A stretch of DNA of 18,372 nucleotides from an uncultured Lachnospiraceae bacterium (GTDB lineage Bacteria; Bacillota; Clostridia; Lachnospirales; Lachnospiraceae), in NCBI GenBank assembly GCA_910586605.1, contig CAJUJR010000055.1:1-18372 (forward strand). The letters are read 5' to 3'. The stretch's first letter is position 1. Each line of letters begins with the position of its first letter. Shown piece after piece: positions 1-6,204 of the stretch. Both the position numbers and the translations under genes were made by a program. Below the pieces are notes generated by a model that saw only the letters and a list, made by a program, of their open reading frames with translations, was not told the DNA's origin and made no database searches.

Positions 1-4
1 GGGA

Positions 5-55
5 AGATATTTTTTATTTACTTAAATTCTGCTACGATTGGCTGTGAATAGTAAC
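5..55 (+). repeat. Left copy of 51-bp terminal inverted repeat
   Basis: This segment is repeated in inverted orientation at the extreme right end of the window (18322-18372). 47 of 51 positions agree, and the inner 25 bases, beginning GCTACGATTGG and ending GAATAGTAAC, are identical. No ORF covers it. Both copies abut the ends of the sequence, so the full repeat may extend outside. It is probably part of a multicopy element at which assembly stopped; the element is not identified. Confidence 0.8.
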
Positions 56-78
56 AAATTGAAGGCAAATAACATAGC

Positions 79-357
79 CTAATACTCATTGGTATTCTTA
101 TGTGGCTCTTCTCCAACGATTTTAATCCCTTGAAAGACTACTGCAGTAATCTCAACGTCTGTCTGTGTTGTCCTTGATTCAAACTGATGCAGCATTTTCC
201 CTTCAAATGACTGTACATACCTCGGCGGTAGGCGGTTCAAAGCATAAGCTGCAATATCCATCCGACATTTTTCACATTTACAATATTCCGTCTGCCCCCA
301 TAACTGGCTAATCTTTTCCAAAACCGTTTCTTCCATTAAATTTACTAATCCTGTCAT
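79..357 (-). CDS. comFB: ComFB-family (late competence development) protein
   Basis: The product is 92 aa and resembles the small ComFB family: an N-terminal helix (LVNLMEETVLEKI), a cysteine cluster CxCxxC at C26, C28 and C31, then the family-typical ALNRLPPRYV. The cysteines may bind metal. ComFB is encoded in a competence operon of Bacillus but its biochemical role is not established, and homologues occur in many non-competent clostridia. The start at 357 is chosen because AGAGGAGG lies 7 bases upstream; the longer frame to 429 begins with residues unlike the family and has no such site. The gene is last in a minus-strand series, 127 bases after the amidase, and has its own candidate promoter. 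No terminator is obvious before the left-end repeat. Confidence 0.75.
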   Translation of the reverse strand: MTGLVNLMEETVLEKISQLWGQTEYCKCEKCRMDIAAYALNRLPPRYVQSFEGKMLHQFESRTTQTDVEITAVVFQGIKIVGEEPHKNTNEY

Positions 358-385
358 ACTGTTACCTCCTCTTAAGCATGTTTCT

Positions 386-415
386 ATATTAGCATGATTC
401 TTGTATGAAAAGTAA
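386..415 (-). promoter_or_regulatory. Candidate promoter of the comFB-like gene
   Basis: On the minus strand TAATAT (391-386) is preceded by TGC, giving an extended -10 (TGCTAATAT). A weak -35, TTACTT (415-410), lies 18 bases upstream. It sits about 30 bases before the start codon. Confidence 0.4.
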
Positions 416-484
416 ATCTTACTGCCCACTTGTTAAAACGGCAAGCAGATATGGCAGATATTCGCCCTTTCCAATAGTATACCA

Positions 485-1285
485 CTAAAACCCAAAATAG
501 TCATCTACCCCATCTGCAATTCCTGTTGCCATTTTTTTCTGATTTGCAGCCTTCTGCATAAAACGGTCTTCTACAGGATTGCTTAAAAATCCCATTTCAA
601 TTAAAGTCACTGGTATTTTACTCCAGTTCGTGCCTGTCAAATCATCCCTTACTATTAACCCACGGCTCTTGATGCCTGTCTTTTTACAATAACTTTTCAA
701 AATACAGTCTGACAGCTTCCGGGAAGGTTTACTCAATTTTTTCACATAAGGGTTTTTCGCTGATGGATAAAGCATGCTGGCTCCCCCTGCTTCCGCCGAG
801 TTGGAAGCATCGGCATGGATTCTGATATAAATATCCGCACCGCTTTTATTTGCACGGACCGCCCTCTGCTTATTGCTAATATTTACATCACTTGTATTGC
901 GTATCATGTAAACCTGATACCCTTTTTCCACAAGTACTTTCTTTAACCTTTTAGCAACCTGTAAAGTCAGCTTATGTTCCGGCGTCTTTGTCGCAACGCC
1001 AGTAGCGCCGCCCGCTACCTTTGTTTTCTTTGTCTTTGCCCCCGGCCCTACCGGCTCTGTTGCTGTATTTGCATATCTCTGATGCCCCGCATCAATCGCA
1101 ATTTTATACTGTCCCCTCGCCTTTGCGCCAGCCATTTTAACCGGGGCACTATCCATTTTCTCTTTTGTTTCTCCCTTTGCCGCCGCTCCATTCGTATAAG
1201 GCTCTTTCTGTGGCAGACAGACAGCGCCCAAAATAAGTGATGCTGCCAGTGTAAAACAGCATATTAATTTCCCAGTCTTTTTCAT
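485..1285 (-). CDS. Secreted N-acetylmuramoyl-L-alanine amidase (Amidase_3)
   Basis: This 266-aa protein should cleave the amide bond between MurNAc and L-Ala in peptidoglycan, outside the membrane. Residues 1-24 form a signal peptide (MKK, then a hydrophobic core). A low-complexity Ala/Lys linker of about 35 residues follows, then the zinc-dependent Amidase_3 domain from about residue 60. Zinc ligands H68 (DAGH), E103 (PEHKLTL) and H157 (RIHAD) and catalytic E230 (LIEMGFLSNP) are all present. The domain has no SH3b, LysM or cell-wall-binding repeats attached, so targeting must come from the domain itself or from partners. The start at 1285 follows GGAGGG closely and begins the signal peptide. 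It lies 112 bases after lepB; a 20-bp perfect palindrome in that gap may regulate it. A CwlD-type role in spore cortex is possible but not shown. Confidence 0.9.
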   Translation of the reverse strand: MKKTGKLICCFTLAASLILGAVCLPQKEPYTNGAAAKGETKEKMDSAPVKMAGAKARGQYKIAIDAGHQRYANTATEPVGPGAKTKKTKVAGGATGVATKTPEHKLTLQVAKRLKKVLVEKGYQVYMIRNTSDVNISNKQRAVRANKSGADIYIRIHADASNSAEAGGASMLYPSAKNPYVKKLSKPSRKLSDCILKSYCKKTGIKSRGLIVRDDLTGTNWSKIPVTLIEMGFLSNPVEDRFMQKAANQKKMATGIADGVDDYFGF

Positions 1286-1318
1286 ATTCCCTCCAGATAT
1301 ATGCTATAGCAGAATTTC

Positions 1319-1338
1319 TATCCTTTTATAAAAGGATA
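1319..1338. promoter_or_regulatory. Perfect 20-bp palindrome upstream of amidase gene
   Basis: TATCCTTTTA is followed directly by its reverse complement, without a spacer, 33 bases before the amidase start codon. Having no loop and no following T-tract, it does not look like a terminator and better fits a dimeric repressor operator. The regulator is unknown. A possible -10 (TATAGC after TGC) lies between it and the gene. Confidence 0.35.
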
Positions 1339-1397
1339 CTACTTGTTATTACGGTATTTAATAGCCGGAGTAATACTATTTACAGAATCAGCAACTT

Positions 1398-2030
1398 CTA
1401 CTTGCCAATTATCCCAAATTCTGAAAAAGGATAAATCCTGAGAATCGCATGGCCATCTATATTCTTCTTATTGACAACACCTACATCATCTCCATCACGG
1501 CTATCAATGCTTTCATTTCTATTATCGCCTAGCACAAAAAATTCATCCTCCCCCAGTTTTATAGGTTCTTCTGCAATACCGCCACTCTCCATTGGCTCAC
1601 GTCCGTAACTTTCTTTTAATACCTCGCCATCAATATAAATCGTATTCCCTGTAATCTGGACCGTTTCCCCCGGAAGTCCAATCACACGCTTTATATAATA
1701 CTCTTCATGATCGCGCCCTTGTGGATAAAACGTAATAATATCAAAACGGTCTGGATTTTTAAAATGATATGTGACTTTCTCCACCAGCAGGCTTTCCTCA
1801 TCATGCAGCGTATTCATCATAGAACGCCCATCCACCTGCGTCCTCTGGATTACATATCGTGGGACTATTGTCACACATAATATAATAATAACCGCATATA
1901 CGAGCAGTTCTTTAATAAAACTTGCCTTGCTGTTCTTTTCTTTGGATTCTTTCTCTTGTGTTACTTCCTCGGAAGAACTTTCTTTTTCATCAGAAGTTTC
2001 TCCGATTTCTACTGTTTCTACGTCTTTCAT
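1398..2030 (-). CDS. lepB: Type I signal peptidase
   Basis: The product (210 aa from the ATG at 2030) is a Gram-positive SipS-type signal peptidase that removes signal peptides from exported preproteins at the outer face of the membrane. It has a cytoplasmic N-tail of about 38 residues rich in Glu, Lys and Ser, one membrane segment (about 40-60), and the S26 boxes: GRSM with nucleophile S70, YIKRVIGLPGE with general base K114, and LGDNRNESIDSRD. The start is uncertain. TTG (2042) and GTG (2039) in the same frame lie nearer the only ribosome-site-like sequence (TTGAGG at 2049-2044), which is itself paired in a hairpin at 2043-2078. The acidic tail is longer than in B. subtilis SipS. It lies 113 bases behind rpoZ and probably supports the secreted amidase and other exported proteins. 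Confidence 0.93.
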   Translation of the reverse strand: MKDVETVEIGETSDEKESSSEEVTQEKESKEKNSKASFIKELLVYAVIIILCVTIVPRYVIQRTQVDGRSMMNTLHDEESLLVEKVTYHFKNPDRFDIITFYPQGRDHEEYYIKRVIGLPGETVQITGNTIYIDGEVLKESYGREPMESGGIAEEPIKLGEDEFFVLGDNRNESIDSRDGDDVGVVNKKNIDGHAILRIYPFSEFGIIGK

Positions 2031-2042
2031 AATTTGCACCAA

Positions 2043-2145
2043 GCCTCAAGCGAAAATGCTTGTATTTTCATTTGAGGCGCAAACACAAAGGGTGAAAGAC
2101 ATGTGTTTGCATTTTACCCTTTCTTCTATTTTTCTTTCACCCTTT
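2043..2145 (-). promoter_or_regulatory. Structured rpoZ-lepB intergenic RNA, possible lepB leader
   Basis: Read on the minus strand, almost every base of this gap can pair. Element A, AAAGGGTGAAAG (2145-2134, overlapping the rpoZ stop codon), is perfectly complementary over 12 bases to A* (2098-2087). A* lies mostly in the loop of a 9-bp hairpin B, GCAAACACA (2110-2102) with TGTGTTTGC (2087-2079). Hence A-A* and B-B* either compete or make a pseudoknot. A near-copy of A, GAAAGGGTAAAA, lies between them (2122-2111). Hairpin C (2078-2043) pairs GCCTCAA with TTGAGGC and GAAAAT with ATTTTC, and buries the TTGAGG preceding the lepB start. No T-tract follows, so translational control or RNA processing is likelier than termination. 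The function is inferred; I do not recognise a known riboswitch class. Confidence 0.5.
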
Positions 2146-2464
2146 AATCCTCCTCTTCAAAGGACATAACCTCTTCCACCATAGCTGCCTTTTCTGCCTC
2201 TGCCTGGGCTTTCCTTGCTTCTGCCTCTGCAGCCTCCTCTTCACTTAAAATATGGATTTTGGACTGATCCAGCTCATCAATCGCAATGGACAATGGCTTT
2301 GGGCAATGGCTCTTTGTCATTGGCTCGATCCCATCAATTAACTGGCGGGCACGCTTTGCTGTTGCCAAAACAATAGAATAACGGCTGTTTACAATAGGAG
2401 TCTCCCCTTTTTCTACCTCGCTGTTTACTGTACTCATTAAATCATGATATGATGGATGTAACAT
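2144..2464 (-). CDS. rpoZ: RNA polymerase omega subunit
   Basis: This 106-aa protein is the omega subunit, which helps assemble and stabilise the beta' subunit of RNA polymerase. It has the family core HPSYHDLM at the N-terminus and NSRYSIVLATAKRARQLIDG in the middle. The last 35 or so residues are a helical, highly charged Ala/Glu tail ending in FEEED, common in clostridial omegas. The start at 2464 is preceded by AAAGGGG about 11 bases away; an upstream ATG at 2503 would add 13 residues not seen in omega. It follows gmk by 59 bases, the conserved Firmicute order. Its stop codon is embedded in the 12-base element that can pair with the lepB leader. Confidence 0.93.
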   Translation of the reverse strand: MLHPSYHDLMSTVNSEVEKGETPIVNSRYSIVLATAKRARQLIDGIEPMTKSHCPKPLSIAIDELDQSKIHILSEEEAAEAEARKAQAEAEKAAMVEEVMSFEEED

Positions 2465-2523
2465 ACTATTATATCCCCTTTCCTGTCTCAATAAATTTTC
2501 CACAACCCGTAGTATAACAGATA

Positions 2524-3144
2524 TTACCGGTATTGGTCAAAGTCTTTCCGAATTTTTTCTATTAATTCTTCCTGATTATCCTTTGAAAAATGAATTGCCT
2601 GTAATAGGCCATGCATATATGACACACATTCCTCTAACCCATCATTTTCCACAATATAATCATACTCTTCCATAAAAGCACATTCTTCTTTTGCCCTTGC
2701 TATCCGCTTTGTAATCACCTCTGCCTCTTCTGTACCACGTTTTTCCAGACGCCTGCGCAGTTCCTTTGCAGAAGGCGGGGTAATAAATATTAGTGAAACT
2801 TCTGGGAACTTTTCTTTTACCTTTAAAGCACCTTGCATTTCAATTTCCAACAAGACATCTTTTCCCTGCTGAACCTGCTCCATTACATATGCTTTTGGCG
2901 TCCCATAATAATTATCCACATATTTCGCGTATTCAATCAATTCATCATTTTCTATCATCTGTTCAAACTCTTCTTTCGTCTTAAAGAAATAACTCTTCCC
3001 TTCCTCCTCGCCTTCCCTTGGCTTCCTTGTTGTTGCTGAAACAGATACTGCATATCCATATTTTTCTGTTAGTTCCCCAACAACCGTACCTTTTCCGGCG
3101 CCTGAAAAACCGGATATTATAGCAATAATCCCTTTTTTACTCAT
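2524..3144 (-). CDS. gmk: Guanylate kinase
   Basis: Guanylate kinase phosphorylates GMP (and dGMP) with ATP to GDP in the cytoplasm. The 206-aa length is standard. The P-loop is at residues 12-20 (GFSGAGKGT; the usual GPSG has Phe for Pro). The GMP-binding part follows: VSATTRKPREGEEEGKSYFF (about 37-56), EYAKYVDNYYGTP (about 72-84) and the lid RRLEKRGTE. The start at 3144 overlaps the end of remA by 8 bases and has GAGGAG 8 bases upstream. The in-frame ATG at 3150 is too close to that site, and the longer frame to 3222 would add residues lying wholly inside remA. It is co-transcribed with remA and rpoZ. Confidence 0.95.
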   Translation of the reverse strand: MSKKGIIAIISGFSGAGKGTVVGELTEKYGYAVSVSATTRKPREGEEEGKSYFFKTKEEFEQMIENDELIEYAKYVDNYYGTPKAYVMEQVQQGKDVLLEIEMQGALKVKEKFPEVSLIFITPPSAKELRRRLEKRGTEEAEVITKRIARAKEECAFMEEYDYIVENDGLEECVSYMHGLLQAIHFSKDNQEELIEKIRKDFDQYR

Positions 3145-3400
3145 CCTCATGGCTCCTCTCTGCAACAGGGCTTCCTGCCACCCTGTTCTCAATGGTTTCT
3201 GGAAGCAAAGCAGACAAAACAATATGTCCGCTTTCCATCACTAATATACATTTCGTTTTCCGCCCGCATGTTGCATCCACCGCCATGTTTTCATCCCTGG
3301 CAACCTGAACCATCCTTTTAATCGGGGCAGCTTCTGCACGGATAATGCTGATTACCTTATCCATATTTACAATATTCCCATATCCAATATTTACCAGCAT
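3137..3400 (-). CDS. remA: RemA/DUF370 family DNA-binding regulator
   Basis: This 87-aa protein matches the RemA (DUF370) family. In Bacillus subtilis RemA is a DNA-binding activator of matrix operons and osmoprotection genes that forms oligomeric rings. Family landmarks are the N-terminal LVNIGYGNIV, RAEAAPIKRMV, DATCGRKTK and a C-terminal stretch (VLSALLPETIENRV). GGGAGA lies about 10 bases upstream of the ATG at 3400. It is between yicC (76 bases before) and gmk (8-base overlap), the same order as in Bacillus. There is no sign of a matrix operon in this window, so its targets here are unknown. Confidence 0.92.
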   Translation of the reverse strand: MLVNIGYGNIVNMDKVISIIRAEAAPIKRMVQVARDENMAVDATCGRKTKCILVMESGHIVLSALLPETIENRVAGSPVAERSHEDE

Positions 3401-3476
3401 GCCTGATTCTCCCTTTGGGTCACTTTACTTATTTTCACAGCCGCATATCCCCTCTTAATGCCTACGGCGCAGATAC

Positions 3477-4355
3477 CTATTCAATATTTTGGATCTGCTC
3501 CCTGATTTTTTCAATTTCTGTCTTTAAGTCAATTGCCTTTTCCGACAATTCTTTATCGTTTGCCTTAGACAAAATCGTATTTGCCTCGCGGTTCATTTCC
3601 TGTGCAATAAAATCTAACTTACGGCCAACCGGCTCTTCTTGTAAAAGCGCCGTGCCCATACTCTGGATATGGCTGCGCAGCCGGACCGTCTCTTCGTCCA
3701 CACATACCTTATCTGCATAAATCACCAATTCTGAAGCAAGCACATTCTCATCCATCTGCTCGCTGCCCAAAAATTCAGCTACTTTATTCCTGATTTTCTC
3801 CTGAAATTCTTCCAATAGCTTTGGGGAACGCTCTTCCACAAAAGAAACCAGCCCTGATATATAATCTAATTTTGATAAGATGTCCTTCTGCAGGTTTTCC
3901 CCCTCTTCTTTCCTCGACTCTAAAAATTTTACCCCTGCTTCCCGTACTGCATTTTCAATTACCGGGAAATAGGCTTCAATATTTTTACTGTCTTCTTCCA
4001 ACGAAACAACCTCCGGAAAGCGGATTAAAGAATCTGCTGTCAGTTCCCTGTCCAGCCCAAAACTTTCCTGCACCTGCCGGATAATATTTACATAATCCTG
4101 TGCAATCTTTTCATGGTATTGGATCCTGACATCCCTGTCCGCATAATTATCAAAGCTAATATACAAATCAATCTTTCCGCGGTTTGCATATCCCTTCATA
4201 ATGCCCCGAATCTGCCCTTCTAACGCATTAAACTTTTTAGGGAGCTTAATCCCCATATCACAATACCTGTGGTTTACTGATTTTATTTCCACCGATACCT
4301 TATAGTCCTTGGCTGCTTCTTCATAGCGGCCATATCCTGTCATACTCTTCACCAT
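3477..4355 (-). CDS. yicC: YicC/YloC family endoribonuclease
   Basis: The product is 292 aa, the usual length. It begins MVKSMTGYGR, the hallmark N-terminus, with SVNHRYCDMGIKLP soon after, and ends with the DUF1732 region (EPVGRKLDFIAQEMNREANTI followed by a heptad-like helix KAIDLKTEIEKIREQIQNIE). Members are reported to be endoribonucleases acting on RNA in E. coli and B. subtilis. The exact substrate in clostridia is unknown. The start at 4355 has AGGGGG 6 bases upstream; the frame opens further to 4400 but those residues are not conserved. It is first of the conserved yicC-remA-gmk-rpoZ set, 49 bases after the membrane protein gene. Confidence 0.92.
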   Translation of the reverse strand: MVKSMTGYGRYEEAAKDYKVSVEIKSVNHRYCDMGIKLPKKFNALEGQIRGIMKGYANRGKIDLYISFDNYADRDVRIQYHEKIAQDYVNIIRQVQESFGLDRELTADSLIRFPEVVSLEEDSKNIEAYFPVIENAVREAGVKFLESRKEEGENLQKDILSKLDYISGLVSFVEERSPKLLEEFQEKIRNKVAEFLGSEQMDENVLASELVIYADKVCVDEETVRLRSHIQSMGTALLQEEPVGRKLDFIAQEMNREANTILSKANDKELSEKAIDLKTEIEKIREQIQNIE

Positions 4356-4404
4356 GATATCCCCCTGACCTGAAATGTGTTTCAAACATTTCTGCCACAC
4401 TCTG

Positions 4405-5811
4405 TTATTGCTTTCCCTTTGGCGCTTTTTTCCCTATAGAATGCAGCATCTTATAATACTTTTCCTTCATTGCGGCACGCTTAACCTTTTTTTCTTCGCT
4501 CTTTTGCCGCAATTCCTTTTCTGTATACTGTATATAGGAAACTTTGTCCCCTCCATCCACCTCAATACACTTCAAATTCCTGTAATTGTCCGTCACTGTT
4601 GAAAGACGCCGCCCACTAAGCTTCCAGTTTATAAAATCTGAAATAATCCGGTAAATTACCGCAAATAACGGCACTCCGGCAATCATTCCGACAATTCCCC
4701 ATAACCCGCCGAACAATAGGATAGAGAATAAAACCCAAAATGCTGATAATCCCGTCGATTCCCCCAAGATTGCCGGCCCAATAATATTTCCATCCAACTG
4801 TTGCAGAATAATAAGCATAATAATGAAATACAAGGCCTGCATTGGATTTACAATTAAAATCAGCAACGCGCTTGGGACTGCCCCGATATATGGGCCAAAT
4901 ACCGGAATAACGTTGGTAACACCAATGATAACGCTAATTAAAAGCGCATAAGGAAGCCCCATAACCGTCATAAGGAAAAAGCAGATAATCCCTATAATCG
5001 TGGAATCTACAATCTTACCAATAATAAACCCACTAAACATCCCATGGGAAACCTTTACATAGTGAATAATCACATCTGCATGTTCTTTCTTAAATATGCC
5101 ATACACAAGCTTCTTTGACTGTGCTGAAAAAGTCTCTTTGCTGGCCAGGACATAAATCGCAACAATAATACCTATAAAAAGATTATATAATACATTTAAT
5201 ACGCCAATCACACCATTGGCAAACTGGACAGCTACCATATTGACACTAGGCAAAAGTTCTGACTGCAGCCATGGAAGAAATCCTTCTGTCAGCATCTGGT
5301 CTATATATTCTGTCGCACTCAACGCAACTTCCTGTAATGTATCCGCCAGATATTTATTGTTCCGTATGCTTTCATTCAGCATATGATAATACTCATTCAC
5401 TTTCCCCGGAAGGTTATTCGTCAATGATGTAATACTGGAAAGCAGTTGTGGGATAATCATCCAGCAAAGCACAATAATCACTACAATCCCAAATACCAGA
5501 GATAATGTAATGGATATCCCTGTAAAGAACCCCTTCTTTTTATCAGATACACGCTTCCCCTTCCGCTCCGCAAAGCGGACCATCCATTCTTGAAATGTCT
5601 TCATCAAGGGATTTAAAATATAAGCAATAACGCAGCCATAGACAACGGGACGTAAAATCCCTATGTAATTTCCTATTGCAGAAAAAATCTCATCTGCATT
5701 TGAGATGATGAAATATATCGCAATAGCAGCGACAATCACCAAAAATAGCCCAACCCACTTTGAAAATGCCTTGATAATCGGCGATTGCCTATTCGTTTCT
5801 TTATTTTCCAT
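4405..5811 (-). CDS. AI-2E family (PerM-like) membrane transporter
   Basis: A 468-aa polytopic membrane protein of the AI-2E/PerM/YdiK family. There are about eight hydrophobic segments: two near residues 16-70, one at about 95-125, then, after a non-membrane region of about 80 residues, several between about 200 and 400. The family signature region, IGVTNVIPVFGPYIGAVPSA, and the later GNIIGPAILG and GLWGIVGMIAGVPLFAVIYR are clear. A basic cytoplasmic tail of about 65 residues (KKxKRAAMKEKY) follows. Members are named for autoinducer-2 export in E. coli (TqsA), but others move Na+ or Li+ in exchange for H+ or are unassigned, so the substrate is not predictable. The start at 5811 is fixed by TTTGGAGG a few bases upstream; a TTG at 5823 overlaps that site. 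It is the first gene of the minus-strand cluster. Confidence 0.88.
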   Translation of the reverse strand: MENKETNRQSPIIKAFSKWVGLFLVIVAAIAIYFIISNADEIFSAIGNYIGILRPVVYGCVIAYILNPLMKTFQEWMVRFAERKGKRVSDKKKGFFTGISITLSLVFGIVVIIVLCWMIIPQLLSSITSLTNNLPGKVNEYYHMLNESIRNNKYLADTLQEVALSATEYIDQMLTEGFLPWLQSELLPSVNMVAVQFANGVIGVLNVLYNLFIGIIVAIYVLASKETFSAQSKKLVYGIFKKEHADVIIHYVKVSHGMFSGFIIGKIVDSTIIGIICFFLMTVMGLPYALLISVIIGVTNVIPVFGPYIGAVPSALLILIVNPMQALYFIIMLIILQQLDGNIIGPAILGESTGLSAFWVLFSILLFGGLWGIVGMIAGVPLFAVIYRIISDFINWKLSGRRLSTVTDNYRNLKCIEVDGGDKVSYIQYTEKELRQKSEEKKVKRAAMKEKYYKMLHSIGKKAPKGKQ

Positions 5812-5943
5812 TTGTACCTCCAAACTATTTATTAAGGAACTGCCTTTTGTCCTGCAAAAGTGCCATTACATCCTGCAGAAAAACACTATTTAACAACATC
5901 CCACTCTGATAAGATGGCTGCCTTATGAACACTTTCCTATTAC

Positions 5944-5971
5944 ATTATACTTTTTTTATACCTTTTTGCAA
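5944..5971 (-). promoter_or_regulatory. Sigma-A-type promoter of the AI-2E/yicC/lepB cluster
   Basis: On the minus strand TTGCAA (5971-5966), a 16-base spacer and a perfect TATAAT (5949-5944) point to a start near 5937, giving a 5' leader of about 125 bases before the AI-2E gene. I see no terminator in that leader. It is back to back with the glnN promoter region. Confidence 0.65.
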
Positions 5972-6021
5972 GGAAAAGCAACAAAAATAATTAGTATTTT
6001 ACAAAAATTTAAAAAAAGGGC

Positions 6022-6050
6022 TTTTCAAATCCAAAAAAATGTGCTATGGT
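6022..6050 (+). promoter_or_regulatory. Candidate glnN promoter
   Basis: TTTTCA (6022-6027), a 17-base A-rich spacer and TATGGT (6045-6050) form a plausible but imperfect promoter. The start would be near 6057, just ahead of the leader hairpins, leaving an untranslated leader of about 150 bases. TGCTA and TAGCA around the -10 also form an inverted repeat. Confidence 0.45.
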
Positions 6051-6054
6051 AGTA

Positions 6055-6116
6055 GCAGTTGGTTAAATACTGTACAGGACAAGGGCGTTCTCAATTTACT
6101 TGAGTGCGCCTTTTTT
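6055..6116 (+). promoter_or_regulatory. glnN leader: terminator with competing ANTAR-like hairpin
   Basis: An intrinsic terminator spans 6081-6116. AAGGGCG pairs with CGCCTTT, CTCAA with TTGAG, the loop is TTTAC, and six T follow. Its 5' arm can instead join a 5-bp hairpin, AGGAC (6076-6080) with GTTCT (6087-6091), closing the six-base loop AAGGGC. That loop has A at position 1 and G at position 4, the reported recognition pattern for ANTAR proteins, whose second hairpin typically overlaps a terminator. The expected first hairpin is less clear: GCAGT (6055-6059) and ACTGT (6069-6073) pair, but around a 9-base loop. I infer antitermination control of glnN, perhaps by the ANTAR protein at 15870-16430. 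Confidence 0.6.
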
Positions 6117-6161
6117 GCTAATTTCTGTTCATAGCATCCGGCAGTACGCCACCAGGCTGAT

Positions 6162-6185
6162 TCAGATTTTTCACATCTGATTTTT
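6162..6185 (+). promoter_or_regulatory. Second hairpin with T-run just before glnN ribosome site
   Basis: TCAGAT and ATCTGA form a 6-bp stem with a 7-base loop, followed by five T, ending a few bases before the AAAGGATGG ribosome site of glnN. The stem is weak for a terminator; it may be a pause site or incidental. Confidence 0.3.
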
Positions 6186-6204
6186 ATGAAAGGATGGTAA
6201 TATT

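Noticed and set aside
974..1240. 88-codon plus-strand frame opposite the amidase
   Set aside because: Cys/Arg/Leu-rich shadow of the amidase frame; the amidase has all catalytic residues and a signal peptide.
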